A stretch of 64,000 nucleotides of DNA from assembly GCA_037976565.1 (NCBI GenBank), contig CP137670.1, forward strand, positions 11,556,600 through 11,620,599. The letters run 5' to 3'. The translations under genes and the position numbers were made by a program. This document shows positions 35,934-48,979 of this stretch, one piece after another; positions within the stretch are counted from its first letter, which is position 1; the number at the start of each line of letters is the position of its first letter. Under the pieces are notes generated by a model, which saw only the letters and a list, made by a program, of their open reading frames with translations, did no database searches and had not been told where the DNA came from. This DNA is from Mesocentrotus franciscanus (Eukaryota > Echinodermata > Echinoidea > Camarodonta > Strongylocentrotidae).

Positions 35934-36489
35934 GTAAGTCAAAGTAGATATTTCTGTGTTATTTTTAATTTTTAATAAAATTCAGTGTAAAATTGCAGCC
36001 AAAGTGGATATATGAAGACGTAAAGAGTGAAAAACTCGTTGCATATCTCATTCATCGTGGTCCGGCCGAACTGAACCATTCGTTCCCCACACTACCCCAT
36101 TGACGTACTTCAGTCTATGTATAGAGGCGGTCAGAGGAGCCAGATGCAATCTCAGCGGAACAACCGTCGATATCAGAGACTGAAGCTTTCGGTCTAAGGA
36201 AACAGTTACATTTATCTTGGTGCCTTTGGTGCCTATATGCCATGATAAATACAATGTGACACAGGGAGATTATTTGTGTGGTACATATATAGTTCAGCAA
36301 TGTTGCAGTTGAAATGTAGCGAATGAGCATGTCAGATGACATCTTTAGGGTAGACAGAAAAGACCATCTGGTTGGAGGAGTTTTATACCATATTTTGACT
36401 CGAGAGGCTCTCTTCCAAAACATTTACTGCAATCGCTGAATCAAGACGTAGTCTCAGCAGAACATCGTCTATCATTAAGAAGCATGCAG

Positions 36490-37161
36490 ATGTATGGTTG
36501 TATATTTTGTTTTCACTTTGTTTTGTTCTTTTACTCTTTTAAGTCCCTTTCTTCTTCTTCTTCTTCTTCTTCTTTTTCTTCTTCTTTTTCTTCTTCTTCT
36601 TCTTCTTCTTCTTCTTCTTCTTCTTCTTTTTATTCTTCTTTATTTTGATCTTCTTGTTTTCCCTTCTCTTCCTTATCCTCATATATGCATTTTTTTTTTC
36701 CTTTTTCGCTTTCTACTGCTTTTTTTCTATGCCTTTCCCCCTCTCAGCCTTTCTCTTCCTCTTTAAATCCCTCCCCTCTTCATTTCAATAATTTACATTA
36801 TATTTGCAAACTTTTCTCCTCAGTTTTCAGTTCTACTCTCGATATTTTCCACCACATACACTTGCTCCGTTTACCGTTTACTGCTTACTTCAGTCCTTTT
36901 TCTTTCACGTGATTTCAGTAGAACTATGTAACAATATGCTAATTCTGATTTCATTCTAATTTGTGTTTCCATATGTTGCAATAAGCTATATTTCTTGTAT
37001 TTATACTGATTTATTTTTCAGATTCAATACATCATGTTATGTTATGTTATATATTACATTATATGCATTATTAATTTTGTTTGTAAACTTTTGTAATTCG
37101 GCTAAACGCCGCAATGAAAGTTTTATTTGAAATAAACCATTTTGAATGAATGAATGAATGA
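36490..37161 (+). mobile_element. LINE-like 3' region with GAATGAAT tail
   Basis: A pyrimidine-rich stretch, including a (CTT)n microsatellite at 36548-36637, ends in GCCGCAATGAAAGTTTTATT and (TGAA)n at 37140-37161. This resembles a LINE 3' UTR with a short-period tail. No reverse-transcriptase sequence is visible upstream. Confidence 0.4.
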
Positions 37162-37384
37162 ATATACATGAATCATAACAGGCATACATCTAACTAAGTG
37201 AAAGTATTCCACAAAGAATACATGCATGCGAAATAGCCTACCAACAATTGGTATATATAGAGCTCAATGCTACACTACTTCAGTTATGGTCAGTGGAGCT
37301 AGAATAGACAATTTTTTTGTAACGTTATCAAATTTATTGCGTAAATCTTTGTTAAGTGCAATGTTACAAATTATTTCATTCACC

Positions 37385-37562
37385 TATTACAAATAATTGT
37401 ATTTTCAATAGTCAGAACTTAAAATGCAAATTGCATACATGAGTTGTTGCTAGGTAGGACAAACACTATGGCTTGGCCTACCTAACAGCATGGAGGGAAT
37501 GCAATTCGCATTCTGACTATTGAAATACAATTATCTGTAACAGGTGTGTGAAGTAATTTGTA
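37385..37562. repeat. Small foldback element
   Basis: TTACAAATAATTGTATTTTC and ATAGTCAGAA on the left are matched by TTCTGACTATTGAAATACAA and ATTATCTGTAA on the right. A central TAGGTAGG/CCTACCTA pair gives a nearly complete hairpin of about 175 bases. Confidence 0.65.
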
Positions 37563-38037
37563 ACAAGGCACTTAACGAAAATTCATGTATTGAATATGAT
37601 TGCAATACAAAAATGGCCTGAGGCTGAGGGTATCTGTGCTTACTCAAAGTCAGCGGGCCAAACTCCAGTGTCACTGTCATGGGTTCTTGTCATTGTGACG
37701 TGATAGAATAAATATAAAAAAACTAAAGCATGATCTCTTGTTAGGTAAGGAATAATCAAGGCCAAGGCTTGTCCATGATGTAATTAATAAGAAAAGGGAT
37801 GGTCGAAAACGAGAAAAGCATAGGGACTATTGGCATACAGGGGCTCACAATGTAGCGTGTATAAAAATAGTGTACCGGTACCCACCTTTGGTAGCTTTCA
37901 ATGAAAAAGTTATAACCTATATGACCTTGAATCTCATTTTTTACGTAAAGGTAGGGCCTAACTATTAACTAATACCCTGTCTAATGATACTATATTCATA
38001 ATTGTGCTGCCGCAGATGACCGAGCAGCAGGCTTTTC

Positions 38038-38750
38038 AATAGTGTTGTCAAAGTCCTCTTGTACCAAGTTTGGGCTGAAGCAATTAATGTGGGTCAAAGC
38101 CATTACCGGTAAGTGTGTTTTATTTCATTCAAAAAAACATATGCTCACTTATTTACATTGACTATTAGTTTTAATATCAAGTCGAACTATAAAAGACACT
38201 TATTAAAAGCTATGATATTCTCTTCGTTATGATGATTACAATCTTGACTTCATTCACTTCCCTCGTTTAAGGTAATCCTTCTTATTGAATGATACAAAAG
38301 AGATAAAGTTTGTTTCGGATGTTATCTTTTTTAATGAAAGTCTACTGTCAATTTCTTTGCTACTTATCCTCTTAATATGTGTTCTTTCTTGCATTTGGGT
38401 TTAGTAACCTCTGAGTTTTCATCCACTCTTCGAGATGAACACCTTATGCTCCTGGCGCGTGTGAAATGGCGCAGCGGATAAGTGAGCAGACAGAACTTAG
38501 ATATTAAAGACGAGAAGTTTGTAGGTTGTTCAAAATAATTAAATGTTATCCTTTGGATTGAAACAAGGTTCTGTGAAAGTCTACATGAAGATACATTAGA
38601 TCATTTTAAACAATGGAGCTTTGAAGCACGAGGCATATAATATAACTGTTAAAAGGATTTAAGACGAAAGAAGAACATGCATATATGGCCTGACCCACAT
38701 TCGTTCCATCAGCCCATACTTTGTACAATGCGATTTTGACAACACTTTTT
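38038..38750. repeat. Inverted-repeat element of ~710 bp
   Basis: AGTGTTGTCAAA…GTACCAAGTTTGGGCTGA…ATGTGGGTCA near 38040-38100 recurs inverted (TGACCCACAT…TCAGCCCATACTTTGTAC…TTTGACAACACT) near 38692-38748. No coding content is recognised. Confidence 0.55.
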
Positions 38751-39607
38751 AAAGACCCTGGTGCTAAGTCACCCATGGCAGAAATACTATGAATAGGGTT
38801 TCATTGGACAGAAAAACAAAACACTCCTCATCACGAAATAGATTTCAAATTCATACTGGTTACCGGTATGACTTTCTAATTAGGAGTCTACCAAAGTTGG
38901 GTATACTTTATTTTCTATGCCCTGTATAAAAACAATTCTTTTTTTCTTCAAATACGGTCAAACTAGTCTATGCATCAATGTAAAGCTCTTGATAAGAGAA
39001 ATCCAGTGATGAAAGATGATTTAAATTGGATATTGATTTATTAAGTTATGGCTTGTCAAAGATACTCATCTCCTGTGGGTCTTTTGCTACGCTCATTGGA
39101 AAATAATTAACTATGATCTGCTTGGTAACCTTAATCTTTATCATCAGGCTATTAGAAATGTATACTAATTAAAACAAAATACAGCTCTTGATGGCATGAT
39201 GACTTTCATTTCGCACCGTGAAAGAAACCCAGGCATCCTGATTGACTACAAAACTACAAAAAAAAATCACAAAATCATTGTTATCTGCCCAAATACTGTA
39301 CAGCGTTCATCTAATATATGAACACAGATATACTATGTGACACATCTTCTTGGCTGGTCCCAGCCATTTCCCCGAGGATGGGTTGCAGTAGGCGGGGGCA
39401 AAAAAGTTTATGGCATCGAAAGCCCCCAAAATGTTACACTATTATGAAATGGACATAGTGAATTGAAACCCTCATGGATCTTTATTCCATCGGTTTTATG
39501 AATGTAATGTAGATATTTCTGAATATTGTTTTCAGGTATTGTTGCCCATGTCATCACCATTTTCCAGAGAACTACATTTCTGTCAAGTGAGAAGGACATC
39601 TTACACC

Positions 39608-39699
39608 ATGGATGGATTCTGCCTTCTCTATCTGCTCCTGATCATCTTGATGAGATCTGGTGACGTTGAAACCAATCCAGGTCCTAACACTGCAGAAAG
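39608..39699 (+). CDS. NLR-B leader exon with 2A-like motif
   Basis: The ATG lies in a strong start context (ACACCATGG). The exon encodes a hydrophobic leader (FCLLYLLLIILM) followed by RSGDVETNPGP, matching the 2A consensus D-x-E-x-N-P-G-P, then NTAE and a split Ser codon. At 2A motifs the ribosome skips one peptide bond before the last Pro, releasing the leader; sea urchin NLR proteins are known to carry such N-terminal 2A leaders. If skipping fails, the leader can act as a secretory signal. The donor is AAAG|GTATGC. Phase 2 matches the Death exon at 41556. The 5' UTR probably starts at the acceptor 39531-39535. Confidence 0.88.
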
Positions 39700-41555
39700 G
39701 TATGCATAATTATACTGGCTTATTTTTAATCATCAGGTCATCGCGTCCAGTCGGGTGGTTGCCTTACACGACATTTCGTGAAACAAAAGATCATGTGAAG
39801 ATGCACGTTCAGGATGCGATCTTTAGTCGATTTGCCATAGGGTTTTCACAAAGTGTCGGGTAAATTGCACCAGACCATTTGTAGATGAGAGGGGTGTATT
39901 TCACAAACATTAACCCCCCCCCCCTGTTTTTTCACAAAAGGCCAGGTAACGCGAACACCAGCCCGAAATTGATGACCCTTTGGGGGTTAACAATAAAGTT
40001 CAGTTGTGGTCACGCGATTGCATTGCAAAAGAAACATTGTTGAAGTGATTCAAAAGGTTGATCATGCATGTAGTGCAACAGTATTGGTGTACATACTGTT
40101 TGGTTTTGGAGTCGACATATTTATTATTTTGCCCAGTCTTGCTAAAAGTCACCTGCACTGGACACAGAAATGTGTATATGGGACTACACAAACATGTAGC
40201 ATAATAATGATAATATTCAGCTTTTATATAGCGCGTAATACATCTCGGACGTCTCTATAAGGGCTTTACAGATATATCATTGTCATTGGATTCAGTGCTT
40301 TCCCGCATGAAAGTGTGGTTCACAACAAATTATTTGTCGTATTTTGAATATGAGGGTATTTGAAGAGCAATCTTCTTCAAGGAACATTTGTTCTATGATA
40401 CTCTTCCACATTAACATAAACAGAATGAAAAGGCTCACAAATTATTTTTACCTTACCCAGAACTCAACCTTCACTTTAATATATGTGACACTTTAAGTTT
40501 ATGTGAATACAAAATATGTATATACATGTAGACTATGAATGATCGATACGGATAATAATCAGGATGATAACAATTAAGTAATAATAATAATAGTAGTAGT
40601 AGCTAGTAGTAGTAGTAGTAATAGTAGTAGTAGTAGTAGTAGTAGAAGTAGTAGTAGTAGAAGTAGTAGTGTATGAGTAGTAGTAATAATAGTAATTATA
40701 ATGATAATATAATAAAATAATCATCAATTATAGTAATAATAATGTAAACTTCATTATCATTGTTATTAGAATTTGTAATAATATTTTTCTTACTGGACTT
40801 ATTATTATATTTACTGCGAGACTCTGCTGTTGGGGGAGTGATTACCTTTGCCAGAAGAATACCGCCCTCACATGCAATTTGGGGCAATATTTTTCAAATG
40901 TTAAAGGTATTACAAAGTTTTGGTATGGGGTCATGAATATTGGAAGCATATGCAATTTTACAATATTCGATGATTGTTGTCGCGGTTGAAATCGAGTCTA
41001 AAGTGATGAAATTGTAAATAATAAACTCTTTATGTTGTATAGCGCCCTCTCAAGACTGATATTACTTTAGCTTTAAAACAATGTTTCTTGACTACAATCG
41101 ACCAATTTGCTATTCCCGTTTGAAAATTATATATCAGAACTACATATTCTGAGATTTTCATGGTCGCAGCTATCATGGAATGGCCTTAGGCGCTATTTGA
41201 AATAAATGAAATCTACCGGGAGCACCGGTAAATTTTGATTATTCAATTTGTTCGAAAGCAGAAGTGTTTTAATTGCTACCGGTAATTTTTTAAGTGCTTA
41301 TAATACATCCACAGGGGCATCCAAATATATCAAAAATTTAAATAATTACTATCCATCCAATTTCAAAATTTCCCAAAACTTTGCATTACCTTTAATATCA
41401 CAGGCAATATATATTCTGATATCCCCAGGCTGTTGTATAGCATGCTCGAGCACATAATACAAATTGGTGAGTGTCACATGATAGCTTCTCAGCCAATAAG
41501 ATGCTCTCTAACTAATATCCTATCATACCCAATTGATTTATTATTCATTTTACAG
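39700..41555 (+). other. NLR-B first intron
   Basis: No gene is recognised. It contains a (TAG)n microsatellite. Its last 96 bases match positions 1-96 of the window, which shows that NLR-A has the same intron upstream. Confidence 0.65.
40577..40690. repeat. (TAG)n microsatellite
   Basis: Imperfect AGT/TAG triplets run for about 110 bases, with AAT-type triplets on both sides. The tyrosine/threonine-rich frame through it is not a gene. Confidence 0.9.
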
Positions 41556-41844
41556 TACTGTCAGTGAAAAAGAGTTCCTGAAGCTCGCCCGGATATTGAT
41601 CCATCTTACTACTACGATGTAGGGATATCTCTAGGGTTCTCCCATGCTCAGCTAAAGGCAAACCTGATTGAGAATTTGAAGAACTTCAAAAATGCCTTCA
41701 TGGACATCTTTATGAAATGGAATGTCAAGCAGCAACCTCCACACTCAAACAGACGACAGATGTTGGCAGACAAACTACGAGAGATTGACTTGGGTGGCCT
41801 ATCAGACGGATTAGTCAATGGACCTCCAATTCCAAACAGCACAG
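41556..41844 (+). pseudogene. NLR-B Death-domain exon with 1-nt deletion
   Basis: It is nearly identical to 97-386 but one base shorter (289 versus 290). The A of the Gln codon in LAQDID is missing near 41590. The correct frame reads TVSEKEFLKLA, then shifts and meets TAG at 41620-41622. The remaining Death-domain sequence continues intact in the shifted frame to the donor ACAG|GTGGGC. The deletion is not in a homopolymer. An upstream TGA in the shifted frame rules out an easy rescue by another acceptor. Confidence 0.82.
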
Positions 41845-41876
41845 GTGGGCAGATACTAATTCTTGCTAGTACACCA

Positions 41877-42835
41877 GGGGGTGATTCACTAACAGCTAAA
41901 ATCGATCCCAAATGAGATAAAATCGCTCTTAGGCTCAATATCACTCCTAAGAGCAATATCGCTCTTAGGAACTGATTCACTAAGCATTTGGGATTGATTT
42001 TAGCATTAAAATCGCTATTAAAGTTAAGAGTGATCCGATCACTCTTACTAAATACTAGTTGTAGTCTACTTAGCCTACACGTTCTGGCAAAGTCAAAGAC
42101 AAAACTGTCAAACTGAAGCTAAATTAGAGCAAACAAGAGAAGAGGAAGATAGATATTGTTAGTCACTGTTAAAGTGATATATCGAATCGCTTTGATTTAT
42201 ACTATGATAGGGTAGGCCTAACTCAACTTAGTGCCAACAACATATGTAAAACACTAAAGTAGTAAATTAAGGCCAAGACTAAAGTTAGTCCGCTTTCTGC
42301 TAACATATGCTAGCTGCATGGGGACGGTAGGTCTAACTTACGTACATTAGTCATTACGTAGATCTAGGCCCTACGTTAAATCCGGCATTTTACTCGAAAC
42401 AAGCATAAAGAAAGACAAACTATACCCACAGAACATCGTATGAATCCTCACACTGCTACATGAAACAGTCATGAATGATTTTTGTCATGTCTTATGCAAA
42501 ATTTCACTCAGCTTTCTTCTAATGTTAAAACGAAATCAACATAGAAATGAACGTCATTGACAAGTTAGCGACGATAGCTAGCTAATTATCGTTATGTCGA
42601 TCGGCTACGCGATTGATTGATGCCCAGTGACCAAAATTTGAGTCTGTTGATTGGTTGGATTGATCGCGCACATGAATATTCATATGCGCGCATGATTATT
42701 CACGCTGGGATTGATCCCAGCCTAAAAGCGATTTAGTGAACCAGTCAGGGAGAATCGATTTTAAGCTGGGATTGAAGTCAATCCCAAAAATTGCTCTTAG
42801 GAACGATATCGTTCCCAGTTAGTGAATCACCCCCC
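41877..42835. mobile_element. Inverted-repeat element in NLR-B intron
   Basis: It begins GGGGGTGATTCACTAAC and ends with the exact inverse. Subterminal copies of TAAAATCGAT and CTAAGAGC occur on both sides. It is absent from the matching NLR-A intron. The terminus resembles Harbinger-like miniature elements. The target duplication is ambiguous because CCAG/GG runs lie at both borders. Confidence 0.7.
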
Positions 42836-43552
42836 AGGGCCATGTATTATAAAGCCTTTTGATTGCTCATAAGGTTAATATTGAGCGTTAGTCTATGGCT
42901 CATCGTGTATTGATCAAACTTAAAGATGAATCATTACTCTTTATAATACGCGCCCTGCAGAAGACATGGTTTTTACCATTGAGATAGTGAGTGCTCTGTG
43001 TTCTATACATTTGCCACAGTTTACAGAAGTGTCAAATTTGATCAGGACCGTTGCATGTTTTTAAAATTTACTAATTTAACTTTGTTAATCCTAGATATTT
43101 TCTGGACACCAATATATAGTAAAAGTACCTTGAGTGACAGCAGAATTCAATGTATATTATCATTGTAATATTTAAAGATTGATTCAAGCCCTGATCTTAA
43201 CTGAATTTAGGCAGAGGCATACTGGAGATGCAGTCATATTTGTCTTGTTTCTTTCAAAATAAAATGTGTGATTGTCAGGGAAACTCTGCATTGCTGAAAT
43301 GTCTGAGGAAAAATTATTCCAGTGATATTCATCTACAAGTACATGTACATACACAAATTACTCAGATTTTAAATGTCCTTAAAATTGAATAAAGTCATAA
43401 AATTCAGAAAAAGTTGAAGGACTTTGTGTCTTGAAGTACATGCACCTAGTCATAGGTCACACTATCAGCCTCAGGCCTCTACAATCCTTTCAGATGTATC
43501 AAAATATGTTTACGTGTAATCATGTGAATATGGATTATCTTTGTATTTTTAG

Positions 43553-45330
43553 GAGGGCCACCAAGACTGCTCGAATCACAGACCAAACCTCCTTCAGCTG
43601 AATCTCAGACCAAACCACTTTCTCCTGAACTGGTTGAGCGGTGTGCAAATGATTTGAAGTTCAAGTACAGGTCAACTGTTTGTAAGATCAGAGCTGATCC
43701 TCTCAATCCTACTTCCATTGTGCAGTTTGAAGACTTGCATACTAATCTCGTCTTACAAGAAGAACATGGGACAGAGAAGCGAATGCTAGATTACAATGAT
43801 ATCCTCGCTCTCAAAGTCAATGGAGAGTTCCCCAAGCGGATCATGGTTCAGGGAGAGGCAGGGGCTGGGAAAACTACATTCTGTGCTAAGATTGGCTGGG
43901 ACTGGATTGAAGGGAGGCATTTCAGTCACTTTGTGTGGGTCTTGATTGTTCCTCTCCGTGAATTTAAGCAACACACCATTGGCCAGATTGCAAAGTCTTA
44001 TCTGGCCAGAAACAATCCAGCAACGGTTTCTCAGATTACTGAGTATATCCGGTCAAATCCTGACAAGGTATTCATCGCATTCGATGGGCTAGACGAAGTC
44101 AGTGGCAAAATTATGAAGACAGAATCTTGCGAATCTCAGCCTACTGATCAAATGCAACTTAAGCCATCACAGCCAAGTGTCACCTCAGAGGCATTTGGAA
44201 GCTCATCTGAGACTGGTGATATTGGACTTGTAGATATTCTTTGTTCAGATCAACTTGCCTCTTGCTCAGTCTTGGTGACCACTCGCCCATGGAGAGCAGT
44301 AGAGCTTAGATCAGATGGTGATCTAACGAAGCTCTACACATTCATTCATGTTGAGGGTTTCAACAGAGAGAATTTGTCAGTTTACATTCACAAATACTTT
44401 CCAAAGAATGAAGATAAAGCAAATCAGCTTATCCAATTCATCAGGGGGAATGATGTCCTATCTGAAAACATGGCCCATTATCCTTTATATGTGGCCATGT
44501 TGTGTCTCATGTGGAAAGAACTTGACAAGCAAAAACTAAAGGAAATGAAATCACTGAAAACTTTTTCTCAGATATTCAAAGAAATGATTGCCTTTCTAAA
44601 AGAACATTATGCTCAGAAAGAGGTGAAGAAAGTAGACAGCCCCCCACTTATTGCCCTTTTGAAAAAAATTGATGAGGACCTTGTACCGATTGCCAAACAG
44701 GCCCTCAATGGTCTGCTAGAAAATACTTTGATTTTCGGTGAAGATGATTTTGAGATATGCCCAGAATCCAAGGACACTGCCTGTCGGGTCGGGATTTTGT
44801 CTCAGGAGGACAGAATTACCGCTGACATGGATACACATGAGAGGCATTCTCATGTGCAAATGACAGTCTTCTTCCCTCACAAACTGTTTCAGGAGTACAT
44901 GGCTGGAGTACATCTTGCTTCCCTATATGAATCAGATCATAATGAATTCAACAGGCTGATTGAGCAAGTAGTGCTGCCAAGGAAGGAGGAGTTTAGGTAT
45001 CTCCTGTACTTCACTGTGTCACAGAACAAAAGTATTGCAACCCATGTTCTGAACTCTATGCTTCAGGGACTAATGAATTTATTTGACATAGATGTTGGTA
45101 GAGAGTTGCCTTTCATTGTTGGTGACGGTGTACTCGTTATGGGTCGGAAACAAGATGGACATGAAGGTGGAGAGTTTTCTTTCATTGTTGATTTAGCCTT
45201 TGAGAGTCTGGACCCAGATATAGCCGCCTTGGTGAAGGATAGGGTGTTATCAGCGGAGATTGTGCTGAGCATATCCAGAGCCATGACAGCACACACTGTA
45301 GCTGGGTATGCATTCATTGGTCCACATGTG
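43553..45330 (+). CDS. NLR-B NACHT ATPase exon
   Basis: An open exon of about 592 codons corresponds to 3911-5700. Walker A GEAGAGKTT is at 43852-43878, and Walker B with DGLDE is at 44068-44100. The TTRPWRA and FPHKLFQEYMAG motifs are intact. Relative to NLR-A it lacks one Ser codon in the Ser/Gln-rich insert and three codons in a diverged patch at about 45121-45180. By eye about nine residues in ten agree. The donor GTG|GTAAGT again leaves phase 0. All ATPase signature residues are kept although the Death exon upstream is broken. Confidence 0.9.
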
Positions 45331-48300
45331 GTAAGTTTGATCATAGTTTTCACTTTTACGTCTTTTGCAATTTTCTTACAGTACAACAGTATAATTATGG
45401 AAGGGTGCATTAACCCTATCTAGCCTTGGCTATTTTTAAACTGCATAGCCTGTGGGGGAGTTTCTAAGCCCCCCATGATCTCGGCCGTGAAACAGCAGAT
45501 CGCTGCAAAAATGTGCATGCATGTCAAGTGAAGTGTCATTTTTTGGAAAAATTCACTCATTTGCATATTAATGGTAATTTATGTAATTAAGGTCATAAAA
45601 TTCACATTTTTACCCATTAATCATGTTTAAAAAAAAATAATAAACTAATTGCTAATTAGTTCTTGAATATGGCGAAGGTCCATAATTATAATTACTATTA
45701 TTTTATGATAATCAAACTTCCTAATCTTATTTTAAATAATTATTATTCCCCATCCTGATTCTTCTTCCTTGCGTATGCATGCATGCCCCCTTTAGGGTAC
45801 GCGTATGCATGTTCCCTCCCTTTGAAAGCACCCCTATCTCATGCAGTGTTTTTATCATTATTTATCACGTACTCTTCCTTTCCACATTCTTCTTCCCTGT
45901 CTCATCATTCAGATTGTTTTTTTTTCTTCATTTTTCCCCCTATTAATTATCTATTTATCATTATTCATCATTCTTATTCTCTGTCATCGGACGACATTAT
46001 TTTATAAATATTATTTTTTTATGAAGACCTATAGTGTCATCATTATTTCTCGTTACTAGTGTTAATAATATTGATTCTGTGGTCACTGTGTATGCTTTTC
46101 GTTATCCGTTTTTCGGCCGCCTTGAAACAGTTCGTATCGAGGCGTTTCACAAACATTTTTAATCCATAAAATAATTTGGTTTCATTATGAAATGGTCTAT
46201 TGAATCAGGATTGAATCGTGCCTACACGTACACGTGCACAAGACGCACGTTCTTCTGCAAGCAGAGGTGACTGTGTGTGCGCACGGGTGGAAAATACTAG
46301 TTCATCTCTTCTTTTATTTCTACGTCCAAATTTGTACTCAGTTTCAAGCTAAGGTAATGCAAACTTGAATGGAAATTACCTATATCGGCGAACTGATATG
46401 TTGGTTCTTCGCCTTCTGTTTCATCACTGGCTTTTAAGCCAATTAATGTCGCATGTATCATCGACCTCCGTTCATTTTTTGAGGGGGTATCGTGTGTTGC
46501 CTGTACCGGGGACTTGGCCGAACAGGTTCGGCTGCAAGCAAGATGTGAATCGCTATTGCACGTTCCGTAACAGCAATTATGCTTTCCCATTATTCCTGCC
46601 TAAAACTCAGCGATTTTAAAGATCAAATGTATGAAGAAAAAAATCACATCTCAAAGATATGTATTATTCAAGTTTGAAACTGCCTCCTTTTTCTTCTCTC
46701 TCTCTCAAAATAGCGAAAGCAGACAATACAATCACACCTCGAACATAGCAAACACATGTATTGTACGCACACACAGTGTAGCCTGCTATGCACCGCGACC
46801 TCTTTGTTTGACCAACCCTCCGATTACGTAATGCGATTTAAAGGTCTGTGAATACATTACGAAGCTGGCCTATTGGAATAGAGAAAGGGACCTAATTAGG
46901 AATAATTAACAAGCACTGCGTGCAAAACGAATGTGATTTAGGTGGAAGAGGAATAAGAAAAATAATTCATAACGAACAAATTTACAAGGTATTGACGAGG
47001 ACGTGAATGCAATTACATTGAAGCTATGTACTAGCACAAGCATCTATACCTTTTAGATGAGATAAAATTTGGGGAAAGGGAACTTCATCAATAGTTTAGT
47101 TAGCACATTTTCATCCCTTCCAGAAAAAAAATCCTTTGCCTAATTGAAACCCAAAGTCTTCGTTTATAAATGTTTAACAGGGCACAAAGGAATCTGTTTG
47201 ATATTCTTGGCCCTGTGTGCATGTAACATATTGATATGAATCATATTGAAGCACAGTTTGAATTTGATAGCATTTGCAGTTAGGGCATTTGCAACTCTTA
47301 ACATAGTATTACATGGCTACTGTAGTTTGTAGATGAATTCATCTTCCGCTTTACTCTCCCTTGGTAAGACTGAATACATGTATGTGCTCTTGCAGGGGTA
47401 TCAAAATTTTACTTCTTTTCTCCTTTGCGAGCCTAAATTTTTGCTTTGTATCCACCCTTTTAATTTAGTGATCATGTTCCTAGTAACATTTATATATGAT
47501 TAAGGTATGAGGCACCAGATGGTGTGAACTTAAATAATCTCCATTGAATCCTGTTCTTAGACTTATACTCTCCTTTTCATTTAAAGTGATAGTTGAGTTC
47601 TTGTTCAAGACCGCAAATGCCTTCAAAGTGCATGGTTATTGCTCTTATTCTTATTTATGACATTTCTAGTGCCCTTCTAGAACCTAAAATTGCTATGAAG
47701 GTAAGTAGACCCCAAAATGTGTGAATTTTGATTGGATACGATATACCAATTCAGCTCCACTTTCAAAAATATACGGTGACCGTTAATTAATTAATTGATA
47801 ATAACAATACACGGGCCAACTGGTTGTGCGTGTTATAACCAACACAAAAAAAGCCAACAAAAAGCCAATGTTGGCATTGGCTGGAATAAAACGTATAAGC
47901 TAGGCGCTATCTCGTTTTTCAACAGCTGGTTCAAAATTACTGAATATTTGTGGGAAACCTCAAATATTAGAAATGGTTATATTTATGGATATTTCAGCCG
48001 TCTCTGAACCGATTTTGATCAAAAAAAGATGATTTTGTCATTTATGTTGTATATTCTTTCAAATTTGACACTCAGTTTTTCATTATCTCACAAAAAATTA
48101 TTTTGTGTAGCGCCCTCTGCAACAAAACTCAACTATCCCTTTCATGCCCCACTGCACTACTTGTAGCTACTTGCTCCCTCTATATAGAAAACAATCCCTA
48201 AGCACTGCCTGTTGGTCCCCCATGATCCTCTTTTTCTTATGTTAATTAAGAGATGAGTTGATGAGATAACCACCTGTCAGTGTCCACGCTAATCCCTCTA

Positions 48301-48594
48301 ATCCCTCCTGGCCATATAGTGCAGAGGGGCATTTAAGGATTCTCTGTTTAGTATGTACATGGAAAACTAAGATAAGATATTCCTACGGTCACAAAAATAG
48401 GAATTTGATATGAAATGTCATGGCAATAGTTCTTCAGCCTGTACCCTTATTTATTTCCCTTTCCCTCTTACTCTCTGTAGTTCTAGCAGCACATCTAGGG
48501 CAACCACTCACGTAGGCTACACATGTATGCCTAACATCCAAGTAAACGTCTATATTCTGCATCCCATCAGTAATCACTTTGTCATTTTATCCAG
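45331..48594 (+). other. NLR-B intron between NACHT and LRR
   Basis: No exon is recognised. At 45412 it contains TTAACCCTATCTAGCC followed by about 130 bases related to the TTAA element of the LRR units, in inverted order relative to those copies. From about 46860 onward it follows the NLR-A intron 10186-12198, but without the TA-flanked element. Confidence 0.6.
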
Positions 48595-48750
48595 GTTGAA
48601 CTCTGTATTGAGAGAAATTGTGGACCTCCTATGTCACTTGATGTGGCAGAGATGATATGCTCCATGCCATCCTTGAAGAAAGTTTCTCTTCGAGGTGAAT
48701 TCCATCATCGTTTTTTTGCAACACTTTCAAGGAAAGGAAAAGAATCAAAG
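48595..48750 (+). CDS. NLR-B first LRR exon
   Basis: This 52-codon phase-0 exon corresponds to 12199-12354 with the same borders (TTTATCCAG, AAAG|GTGAGC). It reads MSLDVAEMICSMPSLKKVSL, and substitutions cluster in the first strand (IERNCGPP versus IDRDCELT). It is intact. Confidence 0.78.
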
Positions 48751-48979
48751 GTGAGCAGTTCATCCACAATTGTAATATATGTACGAGTGTTTAATTTAAT
48801 TTCACCCCATTACCATCTCTTCCCTTTTCTAATCTACATTTTAATTTTCTTTAATTCTTTTAAATGTCTCATATATATGGTGGGCACTGGTTCTTTCGAC
48901 AGAAGGATATCAATGGTCTTTTCACTATTAAAGGTGGCAGCAGTGTTAACAAAAGCCTTTAACCATTACTGTACTGGGG

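Noticed and set aside
36494..36912. Leu/Phe-rich ORFs resembling membrane proteins
   Set aside because: They are translations of a (CTT)n microsatellite and pyrimidine-rich DNA.
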